DNA from: PALSA-610 sp038213435
Lineage (GTDB): Bacteria > Actinomycetota > Acidimicrobiia > IMCC26256 > PALSA-610
Assembly (NCBI GenBank): GCA_038213435.1
Contig: JBBQTI010000012.1
Span: forward strand, 1-64,000
Reading direction: 5' to 3'
Length of the DNA: 64,000 nt
Positions 52,419 through 62,292 of the stretch are shown here, in pieces. A program made the position numbers and the translations under genes. The notes under the pieces are model-generated. The model searched no databases and had not been told where the DNA came from. It saw only the letters and a program-made list of their open reading frames with translations. The stretch's first letter is position 1, and every line of letters starts with the position of its first letter.

Positions 52419-52499
52419 CGACTCGGGAACAGGACCTCCGCGCCGGGCGTTGCGGACTTGTCGGGTGTTGTTGTCACACTCGAAGGAGATACTTCAATC

Positions 52500-52724
52500 A
52501 TGAGCGCGCGGAGCACGACGAGCAGGGACGAGGAGACCGGCGAGAGTCAGCTGCGGTTGCTGCCCGGCGGATTCGGCGGACCCAGGTCGGCCCGCCCCGA
52601 CTGGCAGCTCGACGAGCGCACGCGATCGGTCGGACGAATCGGGGTCGCGCAGGCCCGCGAAGTGCTCCGGCAGGCGCGCCCGCCGGAACCCAAGCGACCC
52701 GAACCGGTGCGCAAGGCCAGCTGA
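52500..52724 (+). CDS. small basic hypothetical protein
   Basis: A 74-residue protein. A polar N-terminus is followed by LRLLPGGFGGP and WQLDERTRSVGRIGVAQARE, then a Pro/Arg-rich tail. GAAGGAG lies 11 nt before the ATG. The upstream sequence TTGTCGGGT-N8-CACACT is partly similar to the DNA-damage (PafBC-type) promoter of mycobacteria, but too imperfect to rely on. It is not recognised with confidence. Confidence 0.55.
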   Translation: MSARSTTSRDEETGESQLRLLPGGFGGPRSARPDWQLDERTRSVGRIGVAQAREVLRQARPPEPKRPEPVRKAS

Positions 52725-52762
52725 CCGGTCGGTCCGACCGATCGCGTGCCGCCAGACTGTGC

Positions 52763-53161
52763 CGGTGGACGAGGAACAAGGCATCGCGGTCGGTCTCCTC
52801 GACTTCGACTTCGCGGCGCCGGGTCGACGGGTGTAGGACATCGCCCAAATGGCGCGCATGTGCGTCCCGATCGACGACGACGTCAACGCGGCCCGACTCG
52901 GTTGGCAACCGGCCGACCGGCCGGCGCGGCTGCGATTGGTTGCCGACGCGTACGGCCTCGATCAGACGTCGCGGCACGAGCTTCTCGCGATCTTGTCGGA
53001 CACGATCGTGACGGCTGGTGGCGAGTTCGTGCGACGCCAGGTCGACGCCGGCGATCCCAACTTCGTAAAGATGTGGAACGAGATGGGCGGCATGGAACGC
53101 TTCGACCGGCGGCGCCGATGGGGGGTCGCACCGCGACCGGTTCCGCGCCGCGCTCGAATGA
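52763..53161 (+). pseudogene. decayed aminoglycoside-phosphotransferase-like gene
   Basis: This is the remnant of the C-terminal half of an APH/choline-kinase-like protein. VGLLDFDFAAPGRRV matches the metal-binding DFD block, and DIAQMARMCVPIDDD continues it. An in-frame TAG at 52834-52836 separates the two. A second lesion is near the six-G run at 53120-53125: the expected C-terminus HRDRFRAALE followed by TGA (53159-53161) is in another frame. The N-terminal lobe and the usual catalytic HGD loop are absent. At least one frameshift, one nonsense change and a 5' truncation are visible. Confidence 0.75.
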
Positions 53162-53192
53162 CACAACCGCACCCGCATCCGATCGGAGGATC

Positions 53193-53597
53193 ATGACGGT
53201 CACCGGGAACGACGTTGCAACCGTGCGCCGCTTCTACGCCGCCTTCGCCGACCGGGACTTCGAGACGGTGCGGGCGTGTTTCGCGCCGGACGCGGTATGG
53301 CACCTGCCGGGCCGAAACGCGATCGCGGGCGATCATCGCGGTTGGGACGCGATCTACGACGACTTCCTCGGCAAGGTCGGACCGTTGTCGGGCGGCACCC
53401 TGCGCGCGGGGTTGATGGACGTGGCGGTGGGCACCGATGTCGTGGTGGCAGTGCAACACGCGACCGCGGAGCACGACGGCCGGCGCCTCGACGTCACCGG
53501 GTGCCAGCTCATCCGGATGGAGGGCGGGCTGATCGCCGAGGTGCAGGGTCACTACTCGGATCAGTACGCGTTCGACAGCTTCTGGCGCGCCGGATAG
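53193..53597 (+). CDS. SnoaL-like / NTF2-fold protein
   Basis: A 134-residue protein of the SnoaL-like polyketide cyclase/ketosteroid isomerase fold. DVATVRRFYAAFADRDFETV and CFAPDAVWHLPGRNAIAGDH are typical, and the C-terminal IAEVQGHYSDQYAFDSFW completes the cone. CGGAGGA precedes the ATG. It directly follows the decayed phosphotransferase and converges with the mutase. The substrate is unknown. Confidence 0.84.
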   Translation: MTVTGNDVATVRRFYAAFADRDFETVRACFAPDAVWHLPGRNAIAGDHRGWDAIYDDFLGKVGPLSGGTLRAGLMDVAVGTDVVVAVQHATAEHDGRRLDVTGCQLIRMEGGLIAEVQGHYSDQYAFDSFWRAG

Positions 53598-53602
53598 GCG
53601 CG

Positions 53603-55741
<2,139 letters not shown>

Positions 55742-55805
55742 GTTGATTAGTGAACCACGGACACGACCCGGGCCGAGAAGTCGCCCCGTTCGACTCGCGA
55801 AAGCG

Positions 55806-55970
55806 CTAGAAGCGCGACTCGGTGTCGATCGTGACCGTCTGACCGGCCGGGTCGACGCCGACACGACACGTGGGACACGCAGTCGGCGTCGTGCCGTCCT
55901 TGAACGTGCCCGCCTTGAACAAGTTCTGGCACTGGTCACACACGATGTAGGTGGCGCGTTCCTGTTTCAT
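55806..55970 (-). CDS. small zinc-ribbon protein
   Basis: A 54-residue protein with two CxxC knuckles, CDQC and CPTC, 19-20 residues apart, which fits one zinc ribbon. The start is the ATG giving MKQERATYIV, 6 nt after a TACCTT hexamer with no ribosome binding site; a longer frame upstream looks non-coding. It precedes the methylmalonyl-CoA mutase gene on the same strand by 64 bp. Partner and function are unknown. Confidence 0.7.
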   Translation of the reverse strand: MKQERATYIVCDQCQNLFKAGTFKDGTTPTACPTCRVGVDPAGQTVTIDTESRF

Positions 55971-55982
55971 CCCAAGAAGGTA
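55971..55982 (-). promoter_or_regulatory. leaderless -10 element of the zinc-ribbon gene
   Basis: TACCTT (55977-55982, minus strand) plus six bases reaches the ATG at 55970. Confidence 0.5.
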
Positions 55983-56149
55983 CTCACGCCGACCGCCTCC
56001 CCGCGCATCTCGAGGCCCATTTCGGCGACGGACGAACTGACCGACGTGCACGATCCGTAGATCGCGGCCGAGCCATTGCATCCTTCCCACGGGCCGTGTT
56101 ATACATCTCTAGACAACTTGACGTGATCTCTGGCGCTCCGCGGAGGGAT

Positions 56150-56737
56150 ATGATGACCGGTGCGATCCGGGTGATGCCCTGGCCCGATCCGGTACTCGAC
56201 GCGATCGGCCACGATCCTCGCAGCTGGTACGTGGAGACGTTTTGGCTCCCGACGCTCGGACCGACCGCCCTGTTGCTCCTGCGCCACCTGGCCGACCGGT
56301 TCGACCGCGATCCGTTGGGCGTCGATCTGCCGGTGGCCGATACCTCGGCCGCCCTCGGGCTCGGACCCCGCGAGGGCCAGCAGTCGCCGCTCATCCGCAG
56401 CCTCGCCCGGTTGCAGCAGTTCGAGCTCGCCTGCTCCGACGGCGACACCACCGTCGCGGTTCGCCGCACGCTGCCGCCCGTGCACCGGCGCCACGTGCGC
56501 CGGCTACCGACCGGCCTGCAAGCGCGCCACGCGGAGTGGATCGAGGAACAAGCGACGAAACCGGTCGATGTAGCCCGACGTCGGGCCCGCCGGTTCGCGC
56601 TCACCCTGCTCGCACAACACGAGCCGATCGACGCGGTCGAGCGTGCCCTGCACGCGGGCGGCTTCCATCCCGCGCTCGCGCACGAAGCCGTCCGCTGGGC
56701 GCGCGAGCAGGCGACGGCCATGAACGAGGCGCCATGA
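56150..56737 (+). CDS. conserved-looking hypothetical protein
   Basis: About 195 residues, soluble, with an internal helical, Arg-rich region. The N-terminal PWPDPVLDAIGHDPRSWYVE and TFWLPTLGPTALLLLRHLAD look like a DNA-binding or replication-accessory helical domain, but I do not recognise a family. A GGAGGG site precedes tandem ATGs at 56150 and 56153. The 3' end runs into a 14-bp tandem repeat that supplies its last codons and stop. Function is unknown. Confidence 0.65.
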   Translation: MMTGAIRVMPWPDPVLDAIGHDPRSWYVETFWLPTLGPTALLLLRHLADRFDRDPLGVDLPVADTSAALGLGPREGQQSPLIRSLARLQQFELACSDGDTTVAVRRTLPPVHRRHVRRLPTGLQARHAEWIEEQATKPVDVARRRARRFALTLLAQHEPIDAVERALHAGGFHPALAHEAVRWAREQATAMNEAP

Positions 56738-56755
56738 ACGAGGCGCCATGAACGA
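56719..56755 (+). repeat. 14-bp tandem repeat at a gene 3' end
   Basis: The unit CATGAACGAGGCGC occurs twice perfectly, followed by nine bases of a third copy. The period is not a multiple of three. The stop codon of the upstream gene (56735-56737) is created by the second unit, so copy-number change would alter the C-terminus. Confidence 0.8.
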
Positions 56756-56760
56756 AGAGT

Positions 56761-56840
56761 CGTTACCGGCACCCGCCCCAGCTCCCCGCCGGTAACGCAT
56801 CGCCGGGGCGGGGTGCCGCCGTGGGGTGCGCCCCGCCCCG
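56761..56840 (+). terminator. two tandem GC-rich stem-loops
   Basis: The first is a perfect 10-bp repeat, CGTTACCGGC (56761-56770) with GCCGGTAACG (56788-56797). The second is a perfect 10-bp repeat, CGGGGCGGGG (56804-56813) with CCCCGCCCCG (56831-56840). There is no T-run. They probably end transcription from the hypothetical gene before the sirtuin promoter, whose TATCCT lies at 56848-56853. Confidence 0.6.
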
Positions 56841-56862
56841 CTGCGAATATCCTCGAATTCCT

Positions 56863-57621
56863 ATGTCCCGGGCCGAGCTCGACAAGATCGCCGGCTGGCT
56901 TCGCAACGCGCGCCACGTCACGGTCCTGACCGGTGCGGGCATCTCCACGGAGTCGGGAATCCCCGACTTCCGCGGGCCGCAAGGCGTGTGGACGAAGAAC
57001 CCGGCGGCCGAGAAGACCGCGACCCTGGAGTACTACATGTCGGATCCGGCCGTCCGGCGCCAGGCGTGGCAGAACCGAGTCAACAGCGAGATGTGGACAG
57101 CCGCCCCCAACGCCGCGCATGAAGCGCTGGTCGACCTCGAACACAAGGACAAGCTGCACGCGCTGGTAACGCAGAACGTCGATGGGTTGCACCACGCGGC
57201 CGGACAGTCGCCGGAGATCATCATCGAGATCCACGGCAACGTGCGCGACGCCAAGTGCATGTCGTGCGATTGGCGCGGGCCGATGCACGAGACGCTCGAG
57301 CGCGTCCGCGCCGGCGAGGACGATCCGCGCTGCACGCACTGCGGCGGCATCCTCAAGTCGGCGACGATCAGCTTCGGCGAGAACCTCGTCGCGGCCGACC
57401 TGCAGCGTTCGCAGGTCGCCGCCGGGCGCGCCGACGTGTTCCTCGCGATCGGCACCTCACTCGCCGTTTACCCTGCGGCGGCCCTGCCCGAGATCGCGCT
57501 GCGCAACGGTTCTCGCCTGGTGATCCTCAATGCCGAGGAGACACCCTTCGATCCGCTCGCCGACGTGGTCGTGCGCGACCAACTCGGCGAGGCGCTCCCG
57601 GCCCTGGTGGCTCGGGTATGA
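56863..57621 (+). CDS. Sir2-family NAD-dependent protein deacylase
   Basis: A 252-residue sirtuin. GAGISTESGIPDFRGPQGVW is the NAD-binding block, TQNVDGLHHAAG carries the ribose-contacting Asn-x-Asp, and the catalytic His is in EIHGNVRDAKC. Zinc cysteines are in CMSC and CTHC. GTSLAVYPAA is the C-terminal NAD motif. There is no Ala-Tyr-x2-Arg desuccinylase signature evident, so deacetylation is more likely. The ATG at 56863 follows TATCCT by 9 nt. Confidence 0.92.
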   Translation: MSRAELDKIAGWLRNARHVTVLTGAGISTESGIPDFRGPQGVWTKNPAAEKTATLEYYMSDPAVRRQAWQNRVNSEMWTAAPNAAHEALVDLEHKDKLHALVTQNVDGLHHAAGQSPEIIIEIHGNVRDAKCMSCDWRGPMHETLERVRAGEDDPRCTHCGGILKSATISFGENLVAADLQRSQVAAGRADVFLAIGTSLAVYPAAALPEIALRNGSRLVILNAEETPFDPLADVVVRDQLGEALPALVARV

Positions 57622-57665
57622 CCATTGGGAATATCCGACCGCCGCGGTAGGATTTACGAGTCAGA

Positions 57666-57694
57666 GCGCCCTTCGGGAAGTGTCCTTCGGGCGC
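57666..57694 (+). promoter_or_regulatory. 5' UTR stem-loop with repeated CTTCGG motifs
   Basis: GCGCCC (57666-57671) and GGGCGC (57689-57694) can pair. Between them, CCTTCGGG-type sequences occur twice (57671-57677 and 57685-57691), each able to form a very stable cUUCGg tetraloop. A TAGGAT at 57648-57653 is a plausible -10 for this leader. It could be a stabilising structure or a regulatory switch. Confidence 0.45.
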
Positions 57695-57714
57695 GGTCAT
57701 TCCGGGAGTTGTTG

Positions 57715-58896
57715 ATGGCGAGTTTTCGCGAGCTGCTGAAGCAGACGAAGGCCGAGATCCGGGAGATCCAGCCCGCCGACGCCGAGCCGCGAGTCGGCGA
57801 CGCGACGTTCCTCGACGTGCGCGAGCTGGACGAATTCCAGCAGGGGATGATCCCGGGTGCGGTCTTCATCCCGCGCGGCCACCTCGAGAGCCAGGTCGAG
57901 AACAAGATCCCCGATCACGACGCGCCCGTCGTCGTCTACTGCGCGGGCGGCTCGCGTTCGGCGTTCGCGGCCAAGACGCTGCAGGAGCTCGGTTACACCG
58001 ACGTCGTGTCGATGTCCGGCGGCTTCGGTCGCTGGAAGAACGAGGGGCGTACCTGGATCACGCCGACCACTCTCACCCCCGAACAGCGCGACCGCTACGG
58101 CCGCCACATCCTTCTACCCGAGGTCGGCGAAGAGGGCCAGCAGAAGCTGCTCGGCGCGAAGATGCTCCTCCTCGGCGCCGGTGGTCTCGGCTCCCCCGCC
58201 GCGCTCTACCTCGCAGCCGCCGGCGTCGGAACGATCGGCATCGTCGACATGGACGTGGTCGACGCGTCGAACCTGCAACGCCAGATCCTGCACAACCTCG
58301 AGCGCATCGGCGACCGCAAGGTCGACTCCGCCAAGAAGACGCTCACAGCCTTGAACCCCGACGTCGACGTCGTCACCTACGACGTGCGGCTCGGTGCCGA
58401 CAACATCCTCGACATCATCGACGGTTACGACGTCGTCGTCGACGGCACCGACAACTTCCCGACCCGTTACCTGCTCAACGACGCGTCACTGCTGAAGCGC
58501 ATCCCCGTCGTGCACGGGTCGATCTTCCGCTTCGAAGGTCAGGTGACGGTGTTCGACCCGTACAACGGGCCGTGCTATCGCTGTCTGCTCCCCGAGCCGC
58601 CGCCACCGGAGCTCGCGCCGTCGTGCTCGGAGGCCGGCGTGCTCGGCGTGCTCCCGGGCATCGTCGGTTCGATACAGGCGCTCGAGGCGATCAAGATCGT
58701 CCTCGACCTCGGCGAACCTCTGCGCGGCCGGCTGCTCGCATACGACGCGCTCGAGGAGGCCTTCCGCAACTTCAAGGTGCGGCGCGACCCGAGCTGCCCG
58801 GCGTGTGGTGAGAACGCGCACATCGTGATCGCCGAGTACGACGACCTCTGCATGCCGCACGCCGTCCTCGCCGACGGCACGGTCGCCGCTCACTGA
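57715..58896 (+). CDS. MoeB/ThiF-type adenylyltransferase with N-terminal rhodanese domain
   Basis: A 393-residue two-domain enzyme. A rhodanese domain (about 10-115) has its persulfide Cys76 in VVYCAGGSRSA. A ThiF/MoeB domain follows, with ATP loop GAGGLGSPAAL (154-164), catalytic Cys in LAPSCSEAGVLG, and zinc cysteines in CYRC and CPAC. It should activate the C-terminal Gly of a ubiquitin-like sulfur carrier (MoaD, ThiS or CysO) and convert it to a thiocarboxylate. The domain order is reversed relative to MoeZ of mycobacteria, where rhodanese is C-terminal. The ATG at 57715 has GGGAG upstream. Confidence 0.9.
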   Translation: MASFRELLKQTKAEIREIQPADAEPRVGDATFLDVRELDEFQQGMIPGAVFIPRGHLESQVENKIPDHDAPVVVYCAGGSRSAFAAKTLQELGYTDVVSMSGGFGRWKNEGRTWITPTTLTPEQRDRYGRHILLPEVGEEGQQKLLGAKMLLLGAGGLGSPAALYLAAAGVGTIGIVDMDVVDASNLQRQILHNLERIGDRKVDSAKKTLTALNPDVDVVTYDVRLGADNILDIIDGYDVVVDGTDNFPTRYLLNDASLLKRIPVVHGSIFRFEGQVTVFDPYNGPCYRCLLPEPPPPELAPSCSEAGVLGVLPGIVGSIQALEAIKIVLDLGEPLRGRLLAYDALEEAFRNFKVRRDPSCPACGENAHIVIAEYDDLCMPHAVLADGTVAAH

Positions 58897-58900
58897 CCGG

Positions 58901-58950
58901 GCGCGTCGGTACCGGGTCTGTGCGGCTGATTGATGCGTGTACCGGCGCGC
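58901..58950. terminator. imperfect stem-loop between convergent genes
   Basis: GCGCG-T-CGGTAC (58901-58912) pairs with GTACCG-G-CGCGC (58939-58950) across a 26-nt loop, with one mismatch. It is located between the MoeB-type gene and the convergent SGNH lipoprotein gene. Confidence 0.5.
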
Positions 58951-58958
58951 GCGTGTGA

Positions 58959-59660
58959 TCAGCGGGCGATCCGCTGCGCACACTGGTCGACCGCGGCGGC
59001 AATCCCGCCGAGGTACGCAAATACGCCGAGGGCCGTCTCATGAATGCCGTCCGTCGTGTTCACGTATTCGGGGTGCTGTGCGACGGTGCTCGCCCAGGGC
59101 ATCACAACCCCGCCGCGTGCGGATGCCTGGTTGGAGAGGTACTCGTTCCAGACCGGACCGATCTGATCGAGAGATTCCTGGGTCGTTTCCGGAATTTCGA
59201 CGAGCACAACGCAGGCGACACCCGCCTGACCGAGCGCGTCGAGGTACGCCGTGTAGTTCGCCTCGGCCTGGTCGATCGGCGTGAGCGGCTCGTCCCTCGA
59301 CGGATCGGCGCGCAGGTCGTTGACGCCGATCGCGGTGACAACGATTTGAGCCCCTGGGTCTGGGAAGCCGGCGAAGCTGGTGAAGCTGGTGAACTTCGCG
59401 AGGTCGCGCGTGCTGGCACCGATGATGTCCGACGTGCTCACCTGATATCCCTTCTCGACGAGCGCGTCCGTCATGTGGTGGTTGTTGTCGCCGAGCGAAT
59501 TGTGTTCGATCAACCAGACTTGGCTGTCGCCGACAACGCCGACCCGGGGCCCCGCGCCCGTCCAGGGAGTGCCGGCACCGAGACACCCCGCGAGGACCAC
59601 TGCCGCGAGAAGAAAGCCCATTCCCGGGACGACGCGACGACGCAGCTTCAAATGGTGCAC
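58959..59660 (-). CDS. SGNH/GDSL hydrolase lipoprotein
   Basis: A 233-residue secreted esterase-like protein. The signal region FLLAAVVLAGC ends in a lipobox cysteine. Block I is GVVGDSQVW, block III is AIGVNDLR, and block V is DGIHET, giving the Ser-Asn-Asp/His set of the fold. The start is the GTG at 59660 with GGAG upstream; a TAGTAT about 20 nt further up is a plausible -10. It probably deacylates or acylates a surface polymer. It is the first gene of the sulfotransferase/acyltransferase neighbourhood. Confidence 0.84.
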   Translation of the reverse strand: MHHLKLRRRVVPGMGFLLAAVVLAGCLGAGTPWTGAGPRVGVVGDSQVWLIEHNSLGDNNHHMTDALVEKGYQVSTSDIIGASTRDLAKFTSFTSFAGFPDPGAQIVVTAIGVNDLRADPSRDEPLTPIDQAEANYTAYLDALGQAGVACVVLVEIPETTQESLDQIGPVWNEYLSNQASARGGVVMPWASTVAQHPEYVNTTDGIHETALGVFAYLGGIAAAVDQCAQRIAR

Positions 59661-59966
59661 TCCGTTTGTGTCGCCGGAGGATACTACGGATGACGCTGTA
59701 CCCACGGAGAGCGGCGGATACGCACGCGATCCTGCTGCGGTGCTCACGGTTTGCGCCATATCAGGCTGGGTCGTTGTGCCCCCGCGCCGTGTGCCGGCCA
59801 TGATCGTGCGCTCGTCGACGCGAGCGCGACGGAGAGCGCGGTCGGGCTCGACGTCGCCGGCTCGTCCTGGCCCTTGCCGCAGTGAGAACCCGAATCGCTC
59901 CGCAGATCGAGGAGTCTGTCGGGCTGGCGCACGCGACTCGCGGCTCGAGCTGCTCCGACCGCGACA
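59661..59966. other. intergenic stretch without a convincing gene
   Basis: About 306 bp between the SGNH lipoprotein start and the broken membrane gene. It holds the lipoprotein promoter region. Open frames here lack homologous-looking sequence. Confidence 0.5.
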
Positions 59967-60471
59967 GTGGATCCCGCGCGGTACCTCGCAGGGGTGTTGG
60001 CGCTCGGCGTCGTCGTCGTGTCGTTGGCGGCGGCGAGCCGGACGATCCGACGACGCTTCATGCCGGCGCTCGACGGTCCGCCCGGCGTGCTCGCCGAGAT
60101 CGTCCTCGCGTCGTCGATCGTGGTCGTCACTTCCGAGGTTCTCGGCACGTTCGGTCTGTTCGAGCTCGTCCCCGTCGAAGCGGTAACGCGTCTATCGGTG
60201 TCGTCGCCGTGTACGCGCGACGCCGCGCACCGCGGCATAGCGGGGAAGACGTCGGACCGGCACAGGATCTCGCTGTTGCCGAGCCCGAGAAGGTGCCCTG
60301 GAGCCCGTACGCGGCGATATTCGCGGTTGCCGTAGCGGCGGCCTCTTGGAGCTCGCGGACCATCGACTCGCTGCAGCACGGCACAACCGCGGCGGTTGGC
60401 TCTACAAGTTCTCGGGCCACATGCGCCCTGACGCGTGCCGTGGCGGACTCCTCGGCGGCGCGGTTCAATGA
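59967..60471 (+). pseudogene. frameshifted, truncated polytopic membrane protein
   Basis: Frame 1 from the ATG at 59967 encodes two clear membrane helices (RYLAGVLALGVVVVSLAAAS and AEIVLASSIVVVTSEVLGTF), ending sensibly at LVPVEAV near 60180. The coherent sequence then continues in another frame: SIGVVAVYARRR, then YAAIFAVAVAAASWSSRTID, near 60190-60370. A third frame gives WLYKFSGHMRPDACRGG and a TGA at 60469-60471. The pattern is the N-terminus of a large membrane protein, perhaps a glycosyltransferase of the polysaccharide locus, broken by a frameshift and probably joined to the tail of something else. Family assignment is tentative. Confidence 0.5.
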
Positions 60472-60499
60472 CCGCGGTCGGCAACGAGTTTCGTGGCGC

Positions 60500-62047
60500 T
60501 CAGTCGTCGTCGACTGGCCGGGCCGGAGCACCGACGACGGTGACTCGCGCCGGGACGTCGTGAACCACCACTGCGTTCGCGCCGACCCGTGCATCGCGAT
60601 GTACGGTGACCGGTCCGATCACCTTTGCACCGGTTCCGATGTGCACGTCGCGCTCGATGATCGGCCCACGAATGTCACCTGCACGGAGACCGATCGTAAC
60701 CCATGGGAAGATGACGGCGCCGCGGTGGATTTCTACGACGCCGTCGATCACGACCTGGCCGTGCGCGAGGTACACGCCTGGCTGCACGACGACGGGGTCG
60801 CCGATGCACACTTGGGCGATCGCCATCGCGAGACGGTGCAGAATCCGCGGGAGTACCGGCACGCCGAGCGACTGCAGCCGAGCCTTGGCGCGGTAGAGCG
60901 CCTGCGCAAGGAATGCATCGCTGACCGACATGAGGCGGAGCACCTGGACGAGCGCGTCGGCGCGATTACGGAAGTGTGCGCGCTCCGAGCGGTACCGCGC
61001 CGCGACCCGCGCGTCCGCGACGACGGCCTCCGTGAACCTCGGATGCCTCGCCCGGATCTCGTTGCGCAGATGTATGCGCCGGAGCGCACCCTCGCCGCTC
61101 ACGCCGTTCGGGCTCTCCGGCGTGTCCGATTCGTGGTGCTGGACCGGCGCGGTCGCGGCACCTCGGGGCCGACGCTGACTGAGGAGCTCCTTCGCGTACT
61201 CGTAGAACTCCATGTCGAAAGCGTTGTCTGCCGCGATTCGTTCTCGCAACGACGCCGACTCCGTCCAGGCCTCGCGGCTGAGATTCGCCTTCTTCTCCGT
61301 GTTGATGCCGCGCGGCCACCAGCCGAAGCGCCTACGGAGCTCCTCGATGAATTCGTCGTACTGCTCGCTGAGACCGACCACGTCGACGGTTTCGAGGTTC
61401 CGCTTCGCGATTTCGAAGCGAGCGTCGTCCACCCTCGTTGCCCGGGCTGCCGAGACCGCGGTTTCGGGATCGATCTCCGGCGGCTTGTCGGGGTCGTAGT
61501 TCGGGTTCCCGATGCCGAGCATCCACGCCGTCGACCAGTAGTCCATCGTGCTTCCGAATGCTTCTGGCTTGTCCTCGGCGGTAACGCCGAACATTCGCGT
61601 TTGGTGATTCTCGATGAAGTGCGCGAAGACGAATGGCTGCTCGTAGATATCCTCGATCGCGTATGTCCGGTACCGCTTCGACAGCCGTTTGAAGTGCTTC
61701 AAGACAGAGATCGTACGGTCGACGGGATGGCGCAGCAGCGTGAGCGTGAGCAGGTCGGGACCGACCAACTCCGATGCGACGAACGGGTAATGGCCGGTAT
61801 ACATGCGTATCGCGGCGCGCCGTTCCGGCGAGAGCTCCGTCAGCCGTCGGATGCTCACGTATGCCGCGAAGTCGGCGTCGTTCCGGCGGTCGAGCCCACC
61901 ACTCGGATAGACCTCGCCCGAGGCGAATTGCTCGTTCAGCTGGAACACGAAGGAGGTCCCCGCCGTCTTCATCAGGTGAACGAAGAAGAAGCGTCGCTTC
62001 TCGTCGGAATCGTCACGATCGGGCGTATGGTTGCTCGCCAACGGCAC
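60500..62047 (-). CDS. fusion: sulfotransferase and hexapeptide-repeat acyltransferase
   Basis: A 515-residue two-domain protein. Residues of about 18-300 form a PAPS-dependent sulfotransferase: FFFVHLMKTAGTSF carries the 5'-phosphosulfate loop and LLRHPVDRTISVLKHF (from about 104) the 3'-phosphate contacts. Residues of about 330-515 form a left-handed beta-helix acyltransferase like serine acetyltransferase (VIDGVVEIHRGAVIFPWVTI, GTGAKVIGPVTVHRDARVGA and a VGAPARPV end). The second catalytic His of serine acetyltransferase (Asp-Arg-His-Pro) reads Asp-Ile-Arg-Gly here, so serine is an unlikely acceptor. I start at the GTG at 62047 because GGGAGG lies 7 nt upstream. It may both sulfate and acylate a surface glycan. 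Confidence 0.82.
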   Translation of the reverse strand: MPLASNHTPDRDDSDEKRRFFFVHLMKTAGTSFVFQLNEQFASGEVYPSGGLDRRNDADFAAYVSIRRLTELSPERRAAIRMYTGHYPFVASELVGPDLLTLTLLRHPVDRTISVLKHFKRLSKRYRTYAIEDIYEQPFVFAHFIENHQTRMFGVTAEDKPEAFGSTMDYWSTAWMLGIGNPNYDPDKPPEIDPETAVSAARATRVDDARFEIAKRNLETVDVVGLSEQYDEFIEELRRRFGWWPRGINTEKKANLSREAWTESASLRERIAADNAFDMEFYEYAKELLSQRRPRGAATAPVQHHESDTPESPNGVSGEGALRRIHLRNEIRARHPRFTEAVVADARVAARYRSERAHFRNRADALVQVLRLMSVSDAFLAQALYRAKARLQSLGVPVLPRILHRLAMAIAQVCIGDPVVVQPGVYLAHGQVVIDGVVEIHRGAVIFPWVTIGLRAGDIRGPIIERDVHIGTGAKVIGPVTVHRDARVGANAVVVHDVPARVTVVGAPARPVDDD

Positions 62048-62292
62048 TGTGTCCTCCCGTGTTCGGCGAGACCAAGTATGGCGAACAAATGCCTCGGGCA
62101 CGCAGTCAACCGAGATTCGCACGCGTGCGAACGGGATGCCAACCTTCGTAGTGGCCAGCGGCGTATCTTCGCTCTCTGCCCGGGCGTGGCCCCACGGGCC
62201 TCGTCGACCACTCCGTAAACGCGTGTCGTTTGCGCGATCGTTGCGGTCGATGCTTGGCTTCTGTCATCCTCCAGCGCAACCGCAGAGCAGCG

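Noticed and set aside
52464..52486. Possible PafBC-type DNA-damage promoter (TTGTCGGGT-N8-CACACT) before the 74-residue protein
   Set aside because: Two of nine bases in the -35-like part and the first base of the -10 deviate, which is too weak to claim damage control.
55742..55805. Cobalamin riboswitch before the methylmalonyl-CoA mutase
   Set aside because: The gap to the upstream gene is only 64 bp, far shorter than a cobalamin riboswitch, and no B12-box-like sequence is visible.
59882..62218. A 778-codon plus-strand frame across the sulfotransferase fusion
   Set aside because: It is antisense to the well-supported fusion gene. Only its first part contributes to the broken membrane gene.
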